A DNA stretch of 64,000 bases from Astropecten irregularis (Eukaryota; Echinodermata; Asteroidea; Paxillosida; Astropectinidae), in the NCBI GenBank assembly GCA_963971285.1, contig OZ020260.1, forward strand, positions 14,790,798 to 14,854,797, written 5' to 3'. Within the stretch, counting starts at the first letter, position 1, and every line of letters begins with the position of its first letter. The notes below the pieces were generated by a model, which saw nothing but the letters and a program-made list of their open reading frames with translations, did not search any database and was not told where the DNA came from. Both the position numbers and the translations under genes were made by a program. This document shows positions 1 through 12,600 of this stretch, in pieces.

Positions 1-2484
1 CATGCGCTCAACTACTGCATATAGACAGGTTCGGCGTTTTAACATGTCGTGTTTTTCTTTCCGTGTTTTATTTTTTTTAAGGGTTGAATCGACAGTACGC
101 GATATGGGCCTGTGATGGATATTGTCAATTATTGAAGTGCCGAAGTAAATGATTAATTACGTATCCAGTGTACGGGGATGATGCCTTCAGGGTAGAGAAA
201 GTAATAGTCCTGTTCTTGTGTCAGACGTTTTTTGTTTGTCAGTCTTGAATGCATCATCATTTTTCATAAGTCGAGACAATGTATAGTTGGGACAAGGTGC
301 ATGTGGTACGAATGGTGGGACTGGAAATGGGGTCACGCGGGAAAGTATAACGTTTGAAATGAATTGTTCGATTCTGAGTGGTTTTTGAGGTGCAAATGTT
401 GCAAGTAAGGGACTGTGTTGTCTGGTTTCGCTCAGCGTCCGTCCGTCCGTCTCTTTGTTTGGGATGTGTGTTGTCTGTTAGTTGGTGCCCTTGCTAGGGT
501 GTTTGTTTGTTTGTGTGTTGGAGGTCTGGTCGTTTTATACATTTCGTCGGTTGTTGGTATTCTTGTTAGTCTGTTTGGATGATTTACTTGCTTGACTTTT
601 GAATGTTTCTTTGCATACAGGAATATGAGGTGTTTGCATGTTCAACTTCTGTGTTAATCTGTCCAGGTGTTTGTTTGGTATCTTCGTTTGCTCAGGATGT
701 TTTGTTAATGTCTTTATTTCTATGGAATCGAGAAAAAAACTTCGTTTAAACCAACCGTACATAGCATGCTCTAGGCTGTAAACAACCGCTGAGACTCTCT
801 AGTACGAATAAGAATCATATCAAACGGAGAGAAAAGCAGATGTAGTTTACATCAACATTTTCTAACTCGGTCAATGTTTTCAATGGATCGCCAATATTAT
901 TGTCATATTAATTTCTCCATATTTTTTTTGTCGATAGAGGTTTTTATATCAAAGAGTAACCAAGTTACACGTCCAAGCCTGGTTTTCCTATATCGAGTAT
1001 CCATGGGTAAATGGTGGGTGCATGTTGGGTTTGGCCTACTTAATTCGTCTTCGTCCAATTGGCGTCAGTTTTTTTTATGGCCACCATCTTTGTAAACGTT
1101 TCACTGCAGGAATTGACATCACCAATAGCGATTCATCATGTGTGTTGGTATAAACCTTCTGTTGTTGATGTTTACTGGGATTTGGAAGGCAACTCGAGTA
1201 CAAGTTCACGAACCTTAAACTGCTGGTGAACTTGCTCAAGTATTTGCACACCACAAAGGCATTACGTTTTCTTTTTGATAACGAGTTTATCTACTGTCTT
1301 TGCTAGTTCACGTAATCGATGAGATTTTAGGGGTAGAGTACGGGCTGTTTATACCTCACTCGGGTGCAGTAGGTTACGGCCTTGCACTTCAGGAAAACTT
1401 ACCGCGATAAGTGCCGAAGGTCGAGATGTGGAACAGTACATGGAAGGATTTTTGGCAACTACATCGTGCATATTATGATTTAATAAATAACCAAGAAGCA
1501 AATAGTGATTAGACTTTGACGAATGTGAGCAGCTTGTGCAATCTAGTTAGAGAGAGAGGGAGAGTTGACATTGGTAAATTATAAACAGAAAGGACTCTGT
1601 ATTGTAATTGGTGATGACAGTGAACGTAGACCGTGTGTAGTTCAAGTTCGGAGGTTTTCATTTCAATTCCTCGCCTTTCATCTTGGTTTAATCATTGACT
1701 CGATTTTTCTTTTTTTTAACTCGCAGTGATGTCGCCGGTAACACGCATATTGATAAAAACTGCAAACCTAATGGCGCCTGTTGCGAATGAAATTCAATAT
1801 TGACATTGAACGATTTCGTCTGCATTCACAGGGCGGGACGTGCTTCGTGTTCGGCAAACATGGCAGCCATTTTGATTGTCATGGCAGCACAGTGGTGCCT
1901 ATGACGTATTACGTCGCTCTGTGTCTTAATGGGTTTATACCCGATCGTCTGCAAAGGTTTTCAGGGAACAAGACAAGAATTACGCCAAATGGCCACAATA
2001 AAATTAGTGGAAAATAATTAAATAAGAAAAGAAAAAAATGCCCTGACGAATATCCCGGACTAAAAGAGGAAATGTTTCTCGAAACTGTTTAAAAACAAAA
2101 AAACCTTTGATTGGAAATTGTGCTTGCATTTGCAAAGCACAAACGACCCATTTAATTTTAGTTGCACATGATACAAACACAATGGTACATAACAATGCAA
2201 CCTGTTTTTGCTTGCAATACCAGTGAAACAATACAACCCAATGACACATATTTATGAGTAATTTCAGATAATGCGAAGATCGATACATCGAAGAACGAGT
2301 GGACAGGCGCTGTGTCAATTTGTCCAGCTCTTCAAAGAAAAACCATTTATGTGTGTGTCTTCATCAACAGTATTATAAATCTCCAGTTTTGCCATAGAAA
2401 GTGTTCTGCACCATATTTCAATTTCAAATAATTATGTACGACTTTTCACCGCTAGGGAGCTAGGGAGCTTTATCAATTTGACTT

Positions 2485-2605
2485 GTGAATTTTTTTTTTT
2501 TTTTTTTTTTTTGGTAAAAAAAATAATAAAAAATTGGGAACCCAAGGGGGGGGGGGGGGGGGGGTTTAAACCCCCTAAACCCCCCCTAGATCCGCCACTG
2601 ACCCT
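2485..2605. repeat. Homopolymer-rich transposon end
   Basis: A run of about 24 T is followed by A-rich sequence, a run of about 19 G, and then short C-rich blocks ending in a word that reads CAGTGGCGGATCTAGGGGG on the minus strand. From general knowledge, words of this type are common at the ends of non-autonomous DNA elements in invertebrate genomes. I cannot find the other end, so the family is not assigned. Confidence 0.4.
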
Positions 2606-3037
2606 CATCGAATAAAACACCAAGATCAAAGGATTCAATTGAAAAAATAAATGCGGCTAAATCGTGTCAGATTTATTTTACTATACATGGAAATACCACC
2701 GGAGTGGTTATTTCGCACGAATAAAAACACGGAGTGGTTTTCACTTAAAATCGTCATAATAGTCCCGAGTTTCACATTTGGAGGATTTATTGAGAGTAAA
2801 TTGGCTCATTTCACTGGTGATAAACATCTCAATGGGCATTTTCTATGACTTTGAGACTAATTTTAGGTACCAATGTGGCATATGTACCAATGTGGCATAT
2901 GACATAGTGGTGTTTTATTTTATCACTGGTACTCAAAATTTTGGTAAAACCCTGAACATTCAAACCACAGTGGAGGGTCGTGAACCAGTGTCAGTTATTA
3001 CCCAGCAAAACATGAAATACTGCACTGATACCAGGGT

Positions 3038-3390
3038 TTAAAGGTAGCATCATACTTTGGTAGCATACCGAAACAGAAATCTTCACAGAATTACCTATAC
3101 CTTACAGGGTATGAAGATGGTGATGGTAGAAATATACTGTTAATTTTATTGTTTTTTCTGCCTGAAATGCTGTATTTATCCAGAAAAGATTGAAACCAAT
3201 GACCAAAAACAATTTTGATCTCTTAAAAAATAACGGTGAAAAGACTCAAGAAATACTGTGGTCGTTTTCACAGTTTTCTCAAAAAGTAGGCACCGTATGG
3301 GACTGAAAATTTCACAGATGACTGTTACTGTATCTTCCTTCGGATATTTCTGTATTTCTTTGACAAAGACCGACGTATGATTACCTTTAA
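3038..3390. mobile_element. TTAA-flanked MITE, copy 1
   Basis: This 353-bp element has TTAA at both edges. It starts TTAAAGGTA, ends TACCTTTAA, and has imperfect terminal inverted repeats of about 25 bp. A second copy lies at 9259-9608 and a half copy at 11967-12142. It has no coding capacity. The TTAA target is like that of piggyBac-type transposases, so a non-autonomous piggyBac-like element is the likely class (inference). Confidence 0.75.
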
Positions 3391-5879
3391 CGTGTGTGGT
3401 TATAGACACAGCGATAACGCGCCATTTGTATGCCAGATAAACGTATAGGTCTACCCAATGCCAAGTTCATGGCGATCAATAGGCTTGGTTAATGATTGAA
3501 CGATCACAGACAAAATGGCGGCTTCATGAACCTCTGCCGTTTCCTGTGAGGGGGAAATTGAACGGGAAATAAATATTGACGAAGAAAATTCACGATATGG
3601 CACGACCAGACGCGGTACTGGTGGTGTGAGAGACGTGGGGTTTGGTCTCTATTGCTACGATATGCATTTAATGCCCAAACAATACACTTTATCAAAAGAT
3701 ATTATTAAAAAAAATTCATTTCTACTTTATTCATCATAACTGCGGAATAACCTTATGCATTTAATAAACTCTCGAAAAATTAATGTAGGCACAATATTTT
3801 ATTTCAGGTTAATCTTTTTATTGTAACCGTTCTTGGCAAATAAATGTTCTGTTTACAATTAAGTCGTTCTAATGCCGTTGTTTTATTAATTACTGAGCAA
3901 AATAAAACACAAGTGCGCCCTCAAACATCGTTGGATGGTTATTTTTTTTGTCTCATGGCAAGGATGGCATGACAACCCATGAGTCCATTTGAAGATCATC
4001 TACAGACTTCAAACAGCCAGCGATTCCTGAAGTTTATTTTATCTGCTCAGCAAGATACTAACTTGCCCCTGTGACGCCAAACTCCACGAGCTAGCATGCA
4101 CGCCGGAGCTACATAGATACCAAAAAGCCAGCCAAGTAATATACTCAAACCTACCCCCGTGGGCTTGACCTAGTTCGCTTTCCCCTCAAAGATCAACGGG
4201 GGAAAGGGGAGATATCATATAGAGAAGAAAAAAACTCAGGAGGCAGAGACGAGTTTACCGAGAAGTTGGCATGTTTATACCGACAATGTGACCGTGACCT
4301 AACCCCCTGAGTTCTGCCCCCCGACCGGATCGCTTCAGCGCGGGTAGGTCGGAATACCGCGGAAGACTAGAATAACTGTTAATTCCCAAATGTGGGCCAG
4401 CGACAGGACATTGACATTCTCGTTCGACTTTTCTCGTTAAAGGTCACAGTGACGGTAATCCACTCCCTCGGCTATGAGATCTTTTTGTGCTTGGTTGCTT
4501 TCGTGACAGTTTAGTTTGTCATTGTGTCGGCAGAGGGCGCTATTTCATATCCAGGACGGTACACGACAGCTTCACAAGCAACATTTCTTGGACGAAATCT
4601 TTGCTCATGTTTGGACTTCAGGTCCGTTTTGGTAAAACATTTAAAAAGCAGGATTTTTGTTAGTTTTGTTCGAGCTCCATTTTTTTGTTCCGTACAGAGT
4701 AGAGCCAGACGCCCCTATTTTACTTTAAAATAGATGTACAAAATATCAGTAAATCTTCAGAGATCATATGCCCATTTGGTAAGGTTTTTTGACAAAGAGC
4801 ATTTGTGTCAAAGAAAATATCTCTTATTTCCGAAAAAAGAAGGGGGAGGAGAATAATCTAAATCAAAACGTTTACCGTTTACCACAACAATACAACCACA
4901 AAATGTCCATCCAAATGCAGAACTCCTTGAACATACGTTTATATTTCAATATGAAAACTGATTTTATCACTCACACCCAAACTTTTTCCAAAACTAAATT
5001 ACATCCCCAAAAATTTGCAATATTAATTAACCATTGGTTTGGCTCTAAGCTGCTTGGTAAACAAAATCAAATCAAATAAAATTCTTAATATGTTCTTCTT
5101 TGGATAAATATGGCAATTTTAAGTACATTGCAGGTACATTTTCTTCTATGTAGATTAAAAAAATCAATTAAATATTAGATGATAAAAATTTGTAATAAAA
5201 TTAAATCAGTTGGTTTGTTTTTAGCTTCCAACAAGCTCCTGGTATCATGAAGTAATACATGTACTGGCAATCAGACCTTATGCATCAAAGTCATCCCACA
5301 GACATTTTCGCAGACATGTCCTAGTCAATGAAAAAGTGAACATATAAACAGCTAGGTATGAAAGTTTAGGACACAGGCTATAGAGGTGATTGCTGTGTCT
5401 GTCAACAGAGGGCGCTATACTCAGATCACATTGTGTGCCAAAGCTGCTTATTATCCAATGACAGGTTCTTAAAGATTTGCATTTCTTTTTCAGTTGGGTA
5501 GATAGGAATCAGTTGATGGGGAAATAATGGACAAGTAGGGACAACAAGTTAGAATCTATGGTGAAATGAGACTTGAAGGTTTCATGATGGGTTCACGATA
5601 TGGGATATTTGCAGTGACACCATATAATGATCTCTTTCTTCTGAGACAGAGTGGACGTAGCTCTGAGAAGAGTCAGTAAGTCAACGTTCGGGGCAGTGTG
5701 GGCTCTGTTTTATTGTCAGGAATTGCCGGGAATTGACCAGAGTTGTTAACCTAAGTGGAAACAATTCTTTCCGAGTCATCTCATCCACTGAAACTAGTTT
5801 TCAATATTCAGAATTTCAGTTCTCTTAAGTTATGTTCCCTGAGAATCCCTTTTCATAATCAGATGTAATTCAATCGGTG

Positions 5880-5955
5880 TTCTGGAGGTTGCTGGTTCGA
5901 ATCCCACTCCAGTCAATTTATTTGTTCACTTTTCAGATGTAATTCAGTGTGACAG
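5880..5955 (+). repeat. tRNA-derived SINE fragment
   Basis: The segment contains the 3' half of a tRNA-like head (box B GGTTCGAATCC, then an acceptor-like ACTCCAGTC). This is followed by AATTTATTTGTTCACTTTTC, which matches the body of the fuller copy at 42203-42343. The 5' half of the head is missing. Confidence 0.6.
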
Positions 5956-6519
5956 CTTTCTATTAATTCTTACAACCCGCTGATCTCAATAAGTACAGTG
6001 TTCAATTGCCTTGTTAATACTCATTGCTTGCAACAGGTATTGTATTGTTAGCAAGGTTTTTAAGTACGGAAATTCTCTTCAGTTTTTGTATGTGAATGTT
6101 GCAAGTTTCATGCGGAAATGTCAGAGACATTTGACATATTTTTCCATGTGAGATAATTAAGCATTTTTATCAATTTGTCGCTCTTCAATCATTTTAAATT
6201 TTTTCGCTTGGAAACACCCTAGTTACCCACAGCCCCTGCTGGGACAATGATCCAGGATTTGTTGCGCTCCAGTCTCCTCATCATCATTTCAGTTATCTAG
6301 CCTACCAAACTATTTCACCGAATGCAAACAAAACAAAACCTTAGCTTAAGAGAATAATGTAATTAAAATTGTGCGAAATAGAGACGTGAAAAATATATGT
6401 ATATATATAATTATATACGCTATATATATGTCAATGACGCTATTTTAGTCTCCTATTTTGTTTTAAGTCTTCTCTTGCCCATTGTAAGTACACATATCAA
6501 TCTCTTCTTTATGTCATCT

Positions 6520-6643
6520 TTATTTACCTAGATGCTTTCTTGTTGCCATGGCAATTGCCTTAGCAGCTGATTGCAAGTCTTCATCTCCATAGTAACTGAA
6601 TGACAGGCGTAGACAGTTGGCAGAGTTGCCGCAGGGAGAGGCC
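6520..6643 (-). CDS. Aminotransferase exon 9, with stop
   Basis: It encodes SPCGNSANCLRLSFSYYGDE; the Arg in LRLSF is the substrate carboxylate-binding residue. The chain ends KHLGK then TAA. The bases CTAG|GTAAAT just before the stop could also be read as a donor to another exon, but I see no candidate downstream and the length is normal for the family. Confidence 0.85.
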
Positions 6644-9600
6644 CTGTGGAGAAATGAACAATAATATTTGAGGTCAATGTGTGTCAAAGGTCAAATGCCA
6701 GAATGTACTATTGACCTTTTCTTTCAGCACACCCTAGGCCTTTTCCAAACCTCGTCTCAGACTCAGGCTTTGGTTCCATTTCCTGAATCCATTCTAAAAT
6801 AATGTGTATAAAATAGAGGCTTTTGGCTGCGGATTGGAAGTAGATACTCTATTTTGAACAAGAAAATAGAGATTCAGCTTCAATGAAAAGACAAAACCTA
6901 TATTTTTAGCAAATGGATGACAGAGACGAAGCCGGAGCCTGAGCCGAGGTTTGGAAAAAGGCCCTAATATCAACACTGCTCTTAGTAACGTAGACTGCAA
7001 GAAAGGCTCACCTGTGTCCTGCAAGAAAGCCGACCTTGTACTCTTCCTTGGCAATCTTGAGAACTTCATCTGCCTTGCCACCTTCAGGCAACTCGATCCA
7101 GATGAAGTAACCACCCTGGATGAAAGAGCGACATTCGTCAATAAACAGATAGAGAGACAGACCGACAGACAAACAGATGAACTGACACAGCAAGCTTCTG
7201 ATAGAGGCCTTGCATGTGACATCAAGTATCTTAGCGACGATACTCTAAGCAATGTCAGGTTCTTATAAGAACCTAGTTCTGGACAGAACCTGATAAGTAA
7301 GAGAGAATGGTACCACACAATGATGTGTCTCCTGAACCAAGCACACCCTGAAAACTTTGAAACTTGTTTTCTCAGTCTCATGTAATTAAGCAGACACCTG
7401 TTACATATTAAGACAGAGCATGAGGTCAGGGTTTGGCATTTCTTATCAATGAATTGACATCAGGTCGAGCGAACTCAGCATCCATTGACGTCACCTTTCC
7501 ATCTGTCACTGTCCCTCATCAGTGCTGATAGATCCTCAAAGTCACAGCCAATATCATCCACAATTTGGTTGACGTATGTTGTTGAGGGTCTCCTATGGCT
7601 TCTCTTTCCATGTGTAGGTTGCCAAAGTACCAAGTCACTAGCCAGTTCCCCTTTGCTCCTGTAGCAGTGACCAGCGAACCCTCAGTCTTCTATCCCTAAT
7701 TATTTCACTGATTGGTGGAAGATTTCCATACAGCTCTTTCTTGGTAAGATTAACAGTTACAATGTAAATGGCATGTGATACACTCTTATCCCATCTGAGA
7801 ATGGAATCTATGTACGAGATGTTTAGACAGTCAATTGGCTTTTGATCAAAAGAGCAACCCAAATCTGACATGGTTACCTACCCTTGGCTCGGTGACGTGG
7901 ACACCCTCCGGCATCTCAGCTACAAGTGTTTTCCATAACGCTCTTGAAGAAGCCTGTTGATGAATAAGAAGATGACCAGTGTTTAGCAGAGCATAACACT
8001 TACGCTGTTAGGGTAAACATTTCCTTTCTTGTGTCAAAATTTCACGGCGCTAGGGTTTCACAAACCGTTCTTGACTTGTTACCTTCACCATGAAAAGCCT
8101 AAAATCTCATATTTTCTAGTTTTTCTTAAAATCATTGGGTAAGTCAAAAATTTACGACACTGGTCATGGTAAATAGCCTCTAATCCTTTGTTTGAGGTAA
8201 GAGGACGGTCTCACGGTATGCTTACTGCATAGGTCTTTCTCAGGTTGTCTACGTGGGCATCAATCAAACCCATCTCCAGAGCTGTTCCCATCATACCGGA
8301 AGTCATGGTGTTGAAATTCCCTCCGCTGATCATGTATGCACTGAGAGAACGAAGAAAAATAGCATCTAGACTTTTTCAGGGTGGATGAATCTAGGTGGAA
8401 GTATTGTCATGTAAAAATGACGTCATATTTTGTTTGCATGAGCGCTTGTCTATGGATCATGGCACCTGATGGAACATCAAGTCCTCTACAATGAGAAGAG
8501 CATATAAACCGATCCGATGCCACGATATAATGTCCGCTATTACTGCAGTGTCCCCACCTGCCTTTTGTCCGGCAACAAAAGGCGGGCGGGGGCACTGACT
8601 GCAGTAATGGCAGGTGTTTCCTACTTCCATGGTCATGCTGTCGAATCAGTGTATAGCTTCTAAACAACAGAAAATTATCAAGACGTTGAGATGATTGGAC
8701 ATATTGGGCTGTGTCCGAAATGGGCTTCCAGAGCTACGGCTAGGTCTATTGTCTTGGTGTCTCCACATATTTCCAATGGAGCGAAGACCTAGACCTAGCT
8801 CTAGACAACAGATTCAGATGCAGCCTTATTGTACACCGCTGGTGGTACTCAGGATGTTAGCTCCTTTTTTATTTTTACTCACGTTGTTCTTATGAGGTCC
8901 AGTATGTACGGAGCCGTTTCAAACCAGCCAAGACGTATCCCAGGTCCGGTGAACTTAGAGAAGGACCCACAGGAGACAACGTTGCCTTTGTAGTCCGGGT
9001 CATCCTTACAGTCATAGGAGAAGAGCCTGGGTGGGGCTAGGCCCAGTCCGTTGGTGTCATCTGACGGCATCCAGGATAGGACATTGTAGACGTCATCACA
9101 TACGATCAGGATGTCATACTTCCTGGCAAGCTTGATGATGCGACGACAACATTCTGTTAACAGTGAGGAAAACGAGCGCATCACAATACTGTGATATTGA
9201 TGGTCATTTGAAATATTCCCAAATGACCGTTTACTCACATGAAACTACACGTATAGCTTTAAAGGTATAGTACAGGATTGGTAACAAACCAAAACAGAAA
9301 TGTTCACAGATTTACCTATAACTTTAAGGATATGAAGATGGTGGTGGTAGAAACATACCGTTAAAATATTTACGTCTGAAATGGTTTATTTATCCAGAAA
9401 TTGGTAAAAACAGTTTTGATCTCTGGATCAAAACCATTCTTTATGTTTTATAAGAAAAAATGAGTCAGTTTTTTTGCTTATTTTCTCGCGACTTCAATAT
9501 CAAATTGAGCTCAAATTTTCACAGTTTTGTTATTTCATGTACATGTTGGATTAGACAAAGTGTGAGTGCTGTTCTGTGACCTTTACCAATCATGTATTAT

Positions 9601-12600
9601 ACCTTTAAATCGAACCTAAAATCATTCCTTATTGAAGTTTAAACAAACCTCATGTAACGTGGGCCTATTTAGTTGAGCGTCGTCTTAAAAAACGTGTATT
9701 TCATTTTGGTACCTAGTTTATTGTACATACATTTCTAGTTTTCACACTCGTGTCTGTCTATTGTCTAACATTGTAGTTACGGGTATATTGATCAATATTA
9801 TTGATCAATATTGAGTATGATGCAGTGCTCATCTATGTCAGTGAAGGGCAAGCCTAATTTGCATAACATATTGATCAAGGCTTCTGTAAACATCAGCTGT
9901 CTGTGTTTATGCATGGACACATCCACTGTGTTTATCAAATGTGGAAATAATGATGTAATGAGTGCCCCCAGTCCCCTTACCCTACCAAAGATGGACGTAA
10001 TGGTCACTCGGTCAGTGACGAGATTGGTCATTCCATTAGCTACCATACCTGGTGAATAGTTTATGGACGTGGGGTTGTGAAAGACTGTGATCACGTAGAG
10101 CATTGCTCGGAAGGGATGGGAAGCCGTCAGTTCACGTTTGTCATTGGCTTTCAATTCCTTCAGTTTCTCCTCTAAGATCTCAGTATTGATGCCGTCCTTC
10201 TCCAAGGGAACTGTGAGAGAGGGGAGAGGGGGCGGAGAAGAGTGTGGGAGGAGAGAGAAATCCATTCCAAGAGTTAGTTAATAAGTCATTCCACCAGGTT
10301 GGGACACAATGTTTTTGACAGCAGTACACGTTACACAAGTAGACTCATTTACATATGTAGCAGGATATGCTATATTGGTCATCCCACCATGTTGAGGTGG
10401 AATTTTTGACGGTGTCCCTGTTCAATCAGTGAACTCCCACCATTTATTATCCCTTTTGGTAGTGCACATGCACTCTTTTGAGAAGTAAATCTGATCAGTG
10501 CGAATTCTCTGATGTAACAGCGACACCGTCAAAAGTCATGCCTCGAATTTTAAGGAATGACCCATAAACAAATGGGGACATCTGTAGAAATCTAGACACC
10601 CTGCTTTAAATGCCTGTAAACAACCACAATCCTACAAACAACTGGGTCATCACTACATATTACAATTGCAAATTGCATCTATATTTAGGCTGGATCTTAA
10701 TGAATGACTACGGCTGTTGTTAAGGGCAACAATGTCTGTCTACACTGAAGTATATGTAGGCCATACATAGCAACAGCCATATCACTATCCGTAGCCAACG
10801 TACCTGCAATGCTGGTCATACCGGCGTCTTTGAACGCGTTGAGGTTGACAAAGTAGGTGGGGTCCTCCACGAAGACCTTGTAGCCGGGACCAAAGAAACG
10901 GTTCAGGAGGAATGACATGGCCTGCGTGGCTCCGCCGCTAAGCATCAAGTCTTGGCTGAAGGAGGGAATTTCAAGAAATGATGAAGGTTGTGTGTTCTAC
11001 TCTATGTGGACTGTATTTCATTGGCTGCTTAGGGCAAGGGGACAGGGTAGGGGCGGGATTCAAGGTAGACTATCAGAGGCCAATTTCATAGAGCTGCTTA
11101 AGCACAAAATTTGCTCAAGCATGAAAGTCTTCCTTGAACAAACAGGAATGCCAACCAAATGTTCATTTGATGTTTACTGCTTTTGACTTGTATTAGGCCA
11201 TTGTTTGCTGAGCATAACATTCACAAAGAGTTTTGGCTGGCATACCAATTTTATTTACCAAGGTTTTTGGTGCTTAAACACTCCAGCTCTCTGAAATTGG
11301 CCCCAGTTATTTCTCACTTAGTTGCGATGATTGTAACCCATGGTCCGTCACATGGACTTAAGGGTTATGATCATTGCAACTAGCCCCTACTCAACAGTAT
11401 GCACTTGATCTCCTTTCCAACGAGTCAACGACCACATTTCTGTACTATGGGAAAGAACGAGGTAAGGAGTATGGAGTCCACCTGTTTTAAGAGAGTGACA
11501 GGACTGAAATTGTTGAGAAACGTGGGGCTAAATTGTGTACTATGAGGATGCAATGATGTACTTACACATCCACAGGGCTCCCATATCTGGCACTGAGGAA
11601 CTTAGCCAGCTCAATGCGACACAGCGGATCGCCGTAGGGGTTGCCATATTGGAAGAGATCCCCATCACCGGCCGCTTCCTCTGCCTGAAAAAAACCACAA
11701 GAGGCTGCTATGTAGGTGCTAACCAGTCGACAAATAAACTAGACGACCTGTACTTTATAGGTACATGTGCATGTAAATTCAAGTGCCTTACTGCATGCAC
11801 TAAGTTTGTAAACGTAGAAAAAACAAAAGAAAATTGTGTATATTAATTCTCAATCTCCACAAGCCTAAACAAATTACCCGGTATACAAAACTAAACTACA
11901 AATGTACAAATAGATAATAGAATTATAATATAGCGTTGCCATAGCCTGTTTCGTATCTGTCAACAGTTAAAGGTACTATCATACTTTGGTTTTTATCAAA
12001 GAAATACAGATTCATGAGCAAAAATATCAAGACAGATACAGTAATAGTCATCTGTGAAAATTTCAGTCCCATACGGTGCCCACTTTTTGAGAAAACAGTG
12101 AAAAAAAGCCACAGTATTTCTTAAGTCTTTTCTCTTTTAATAAGACTCGAATCCCGCTTCAGTAAATTTGTCTTTATTCACTTTTTAATGACTTAAAATA
12201 GGCCTAATAACAGTAAATTTCCCTTGTGGTTATTTGATGAATAAATATGAAAAACATGATCCTGGATGTGGATATTAAAAATAAACAAACTCGACTTTAA
12301 GTTTAAGTTTTGTTTAGAAAACACTTTGCAAAAGTGCATGAGCCATATGCTAGGAATAGGATTAGGAGGTTACACGGTTACACATGAAAAGTATCTTTCC
12401 AAGTAAATTAGTAAATTACCATCCTTTTGTGAGCAGCCTTGGATATCAGACCGGCAACCATGCGTAGCCTGTCCGGGCCAGGCCCACCGATAGACAACTG
12501 TTGCTTCATGCCAACAAACATGTTTCTGGACTTGAAATCATTCTCAGCGAATGGTCCCGATTCCTGGATCTCAGTCCGTCTTCTCTTGATAGGGACGATC

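Larger units (their letters stand above)
1..6519. other. 3' flank of the aminotransferase gene, no gene supported
   Basis: I find no exon with recognisable protein similarity. Open frames are short and without family motifs. The stretch holds a TTAA-flanked MITE (3038-3390), a T/A/G homopolymer-rich repeat end (about 2485-2605) and a partial tRNA-derived SINE (5880-5955). Two CTCF-like words lie 875 bp apart in the same orientation (4532-4541 and 5407-5416). A YY1-like AAAATGGCGGC word occurs near 3513. A neighbouring promoter is possible but not shown. Confidence 0.5.

Noticed and set aside
1857-1875. Word AACATGGCAGCCATTTTG and a YY1-like site near 3513 as promoters of a further gene
   Set aside because: No gene body can be attached to either; single short motifs are not enough.
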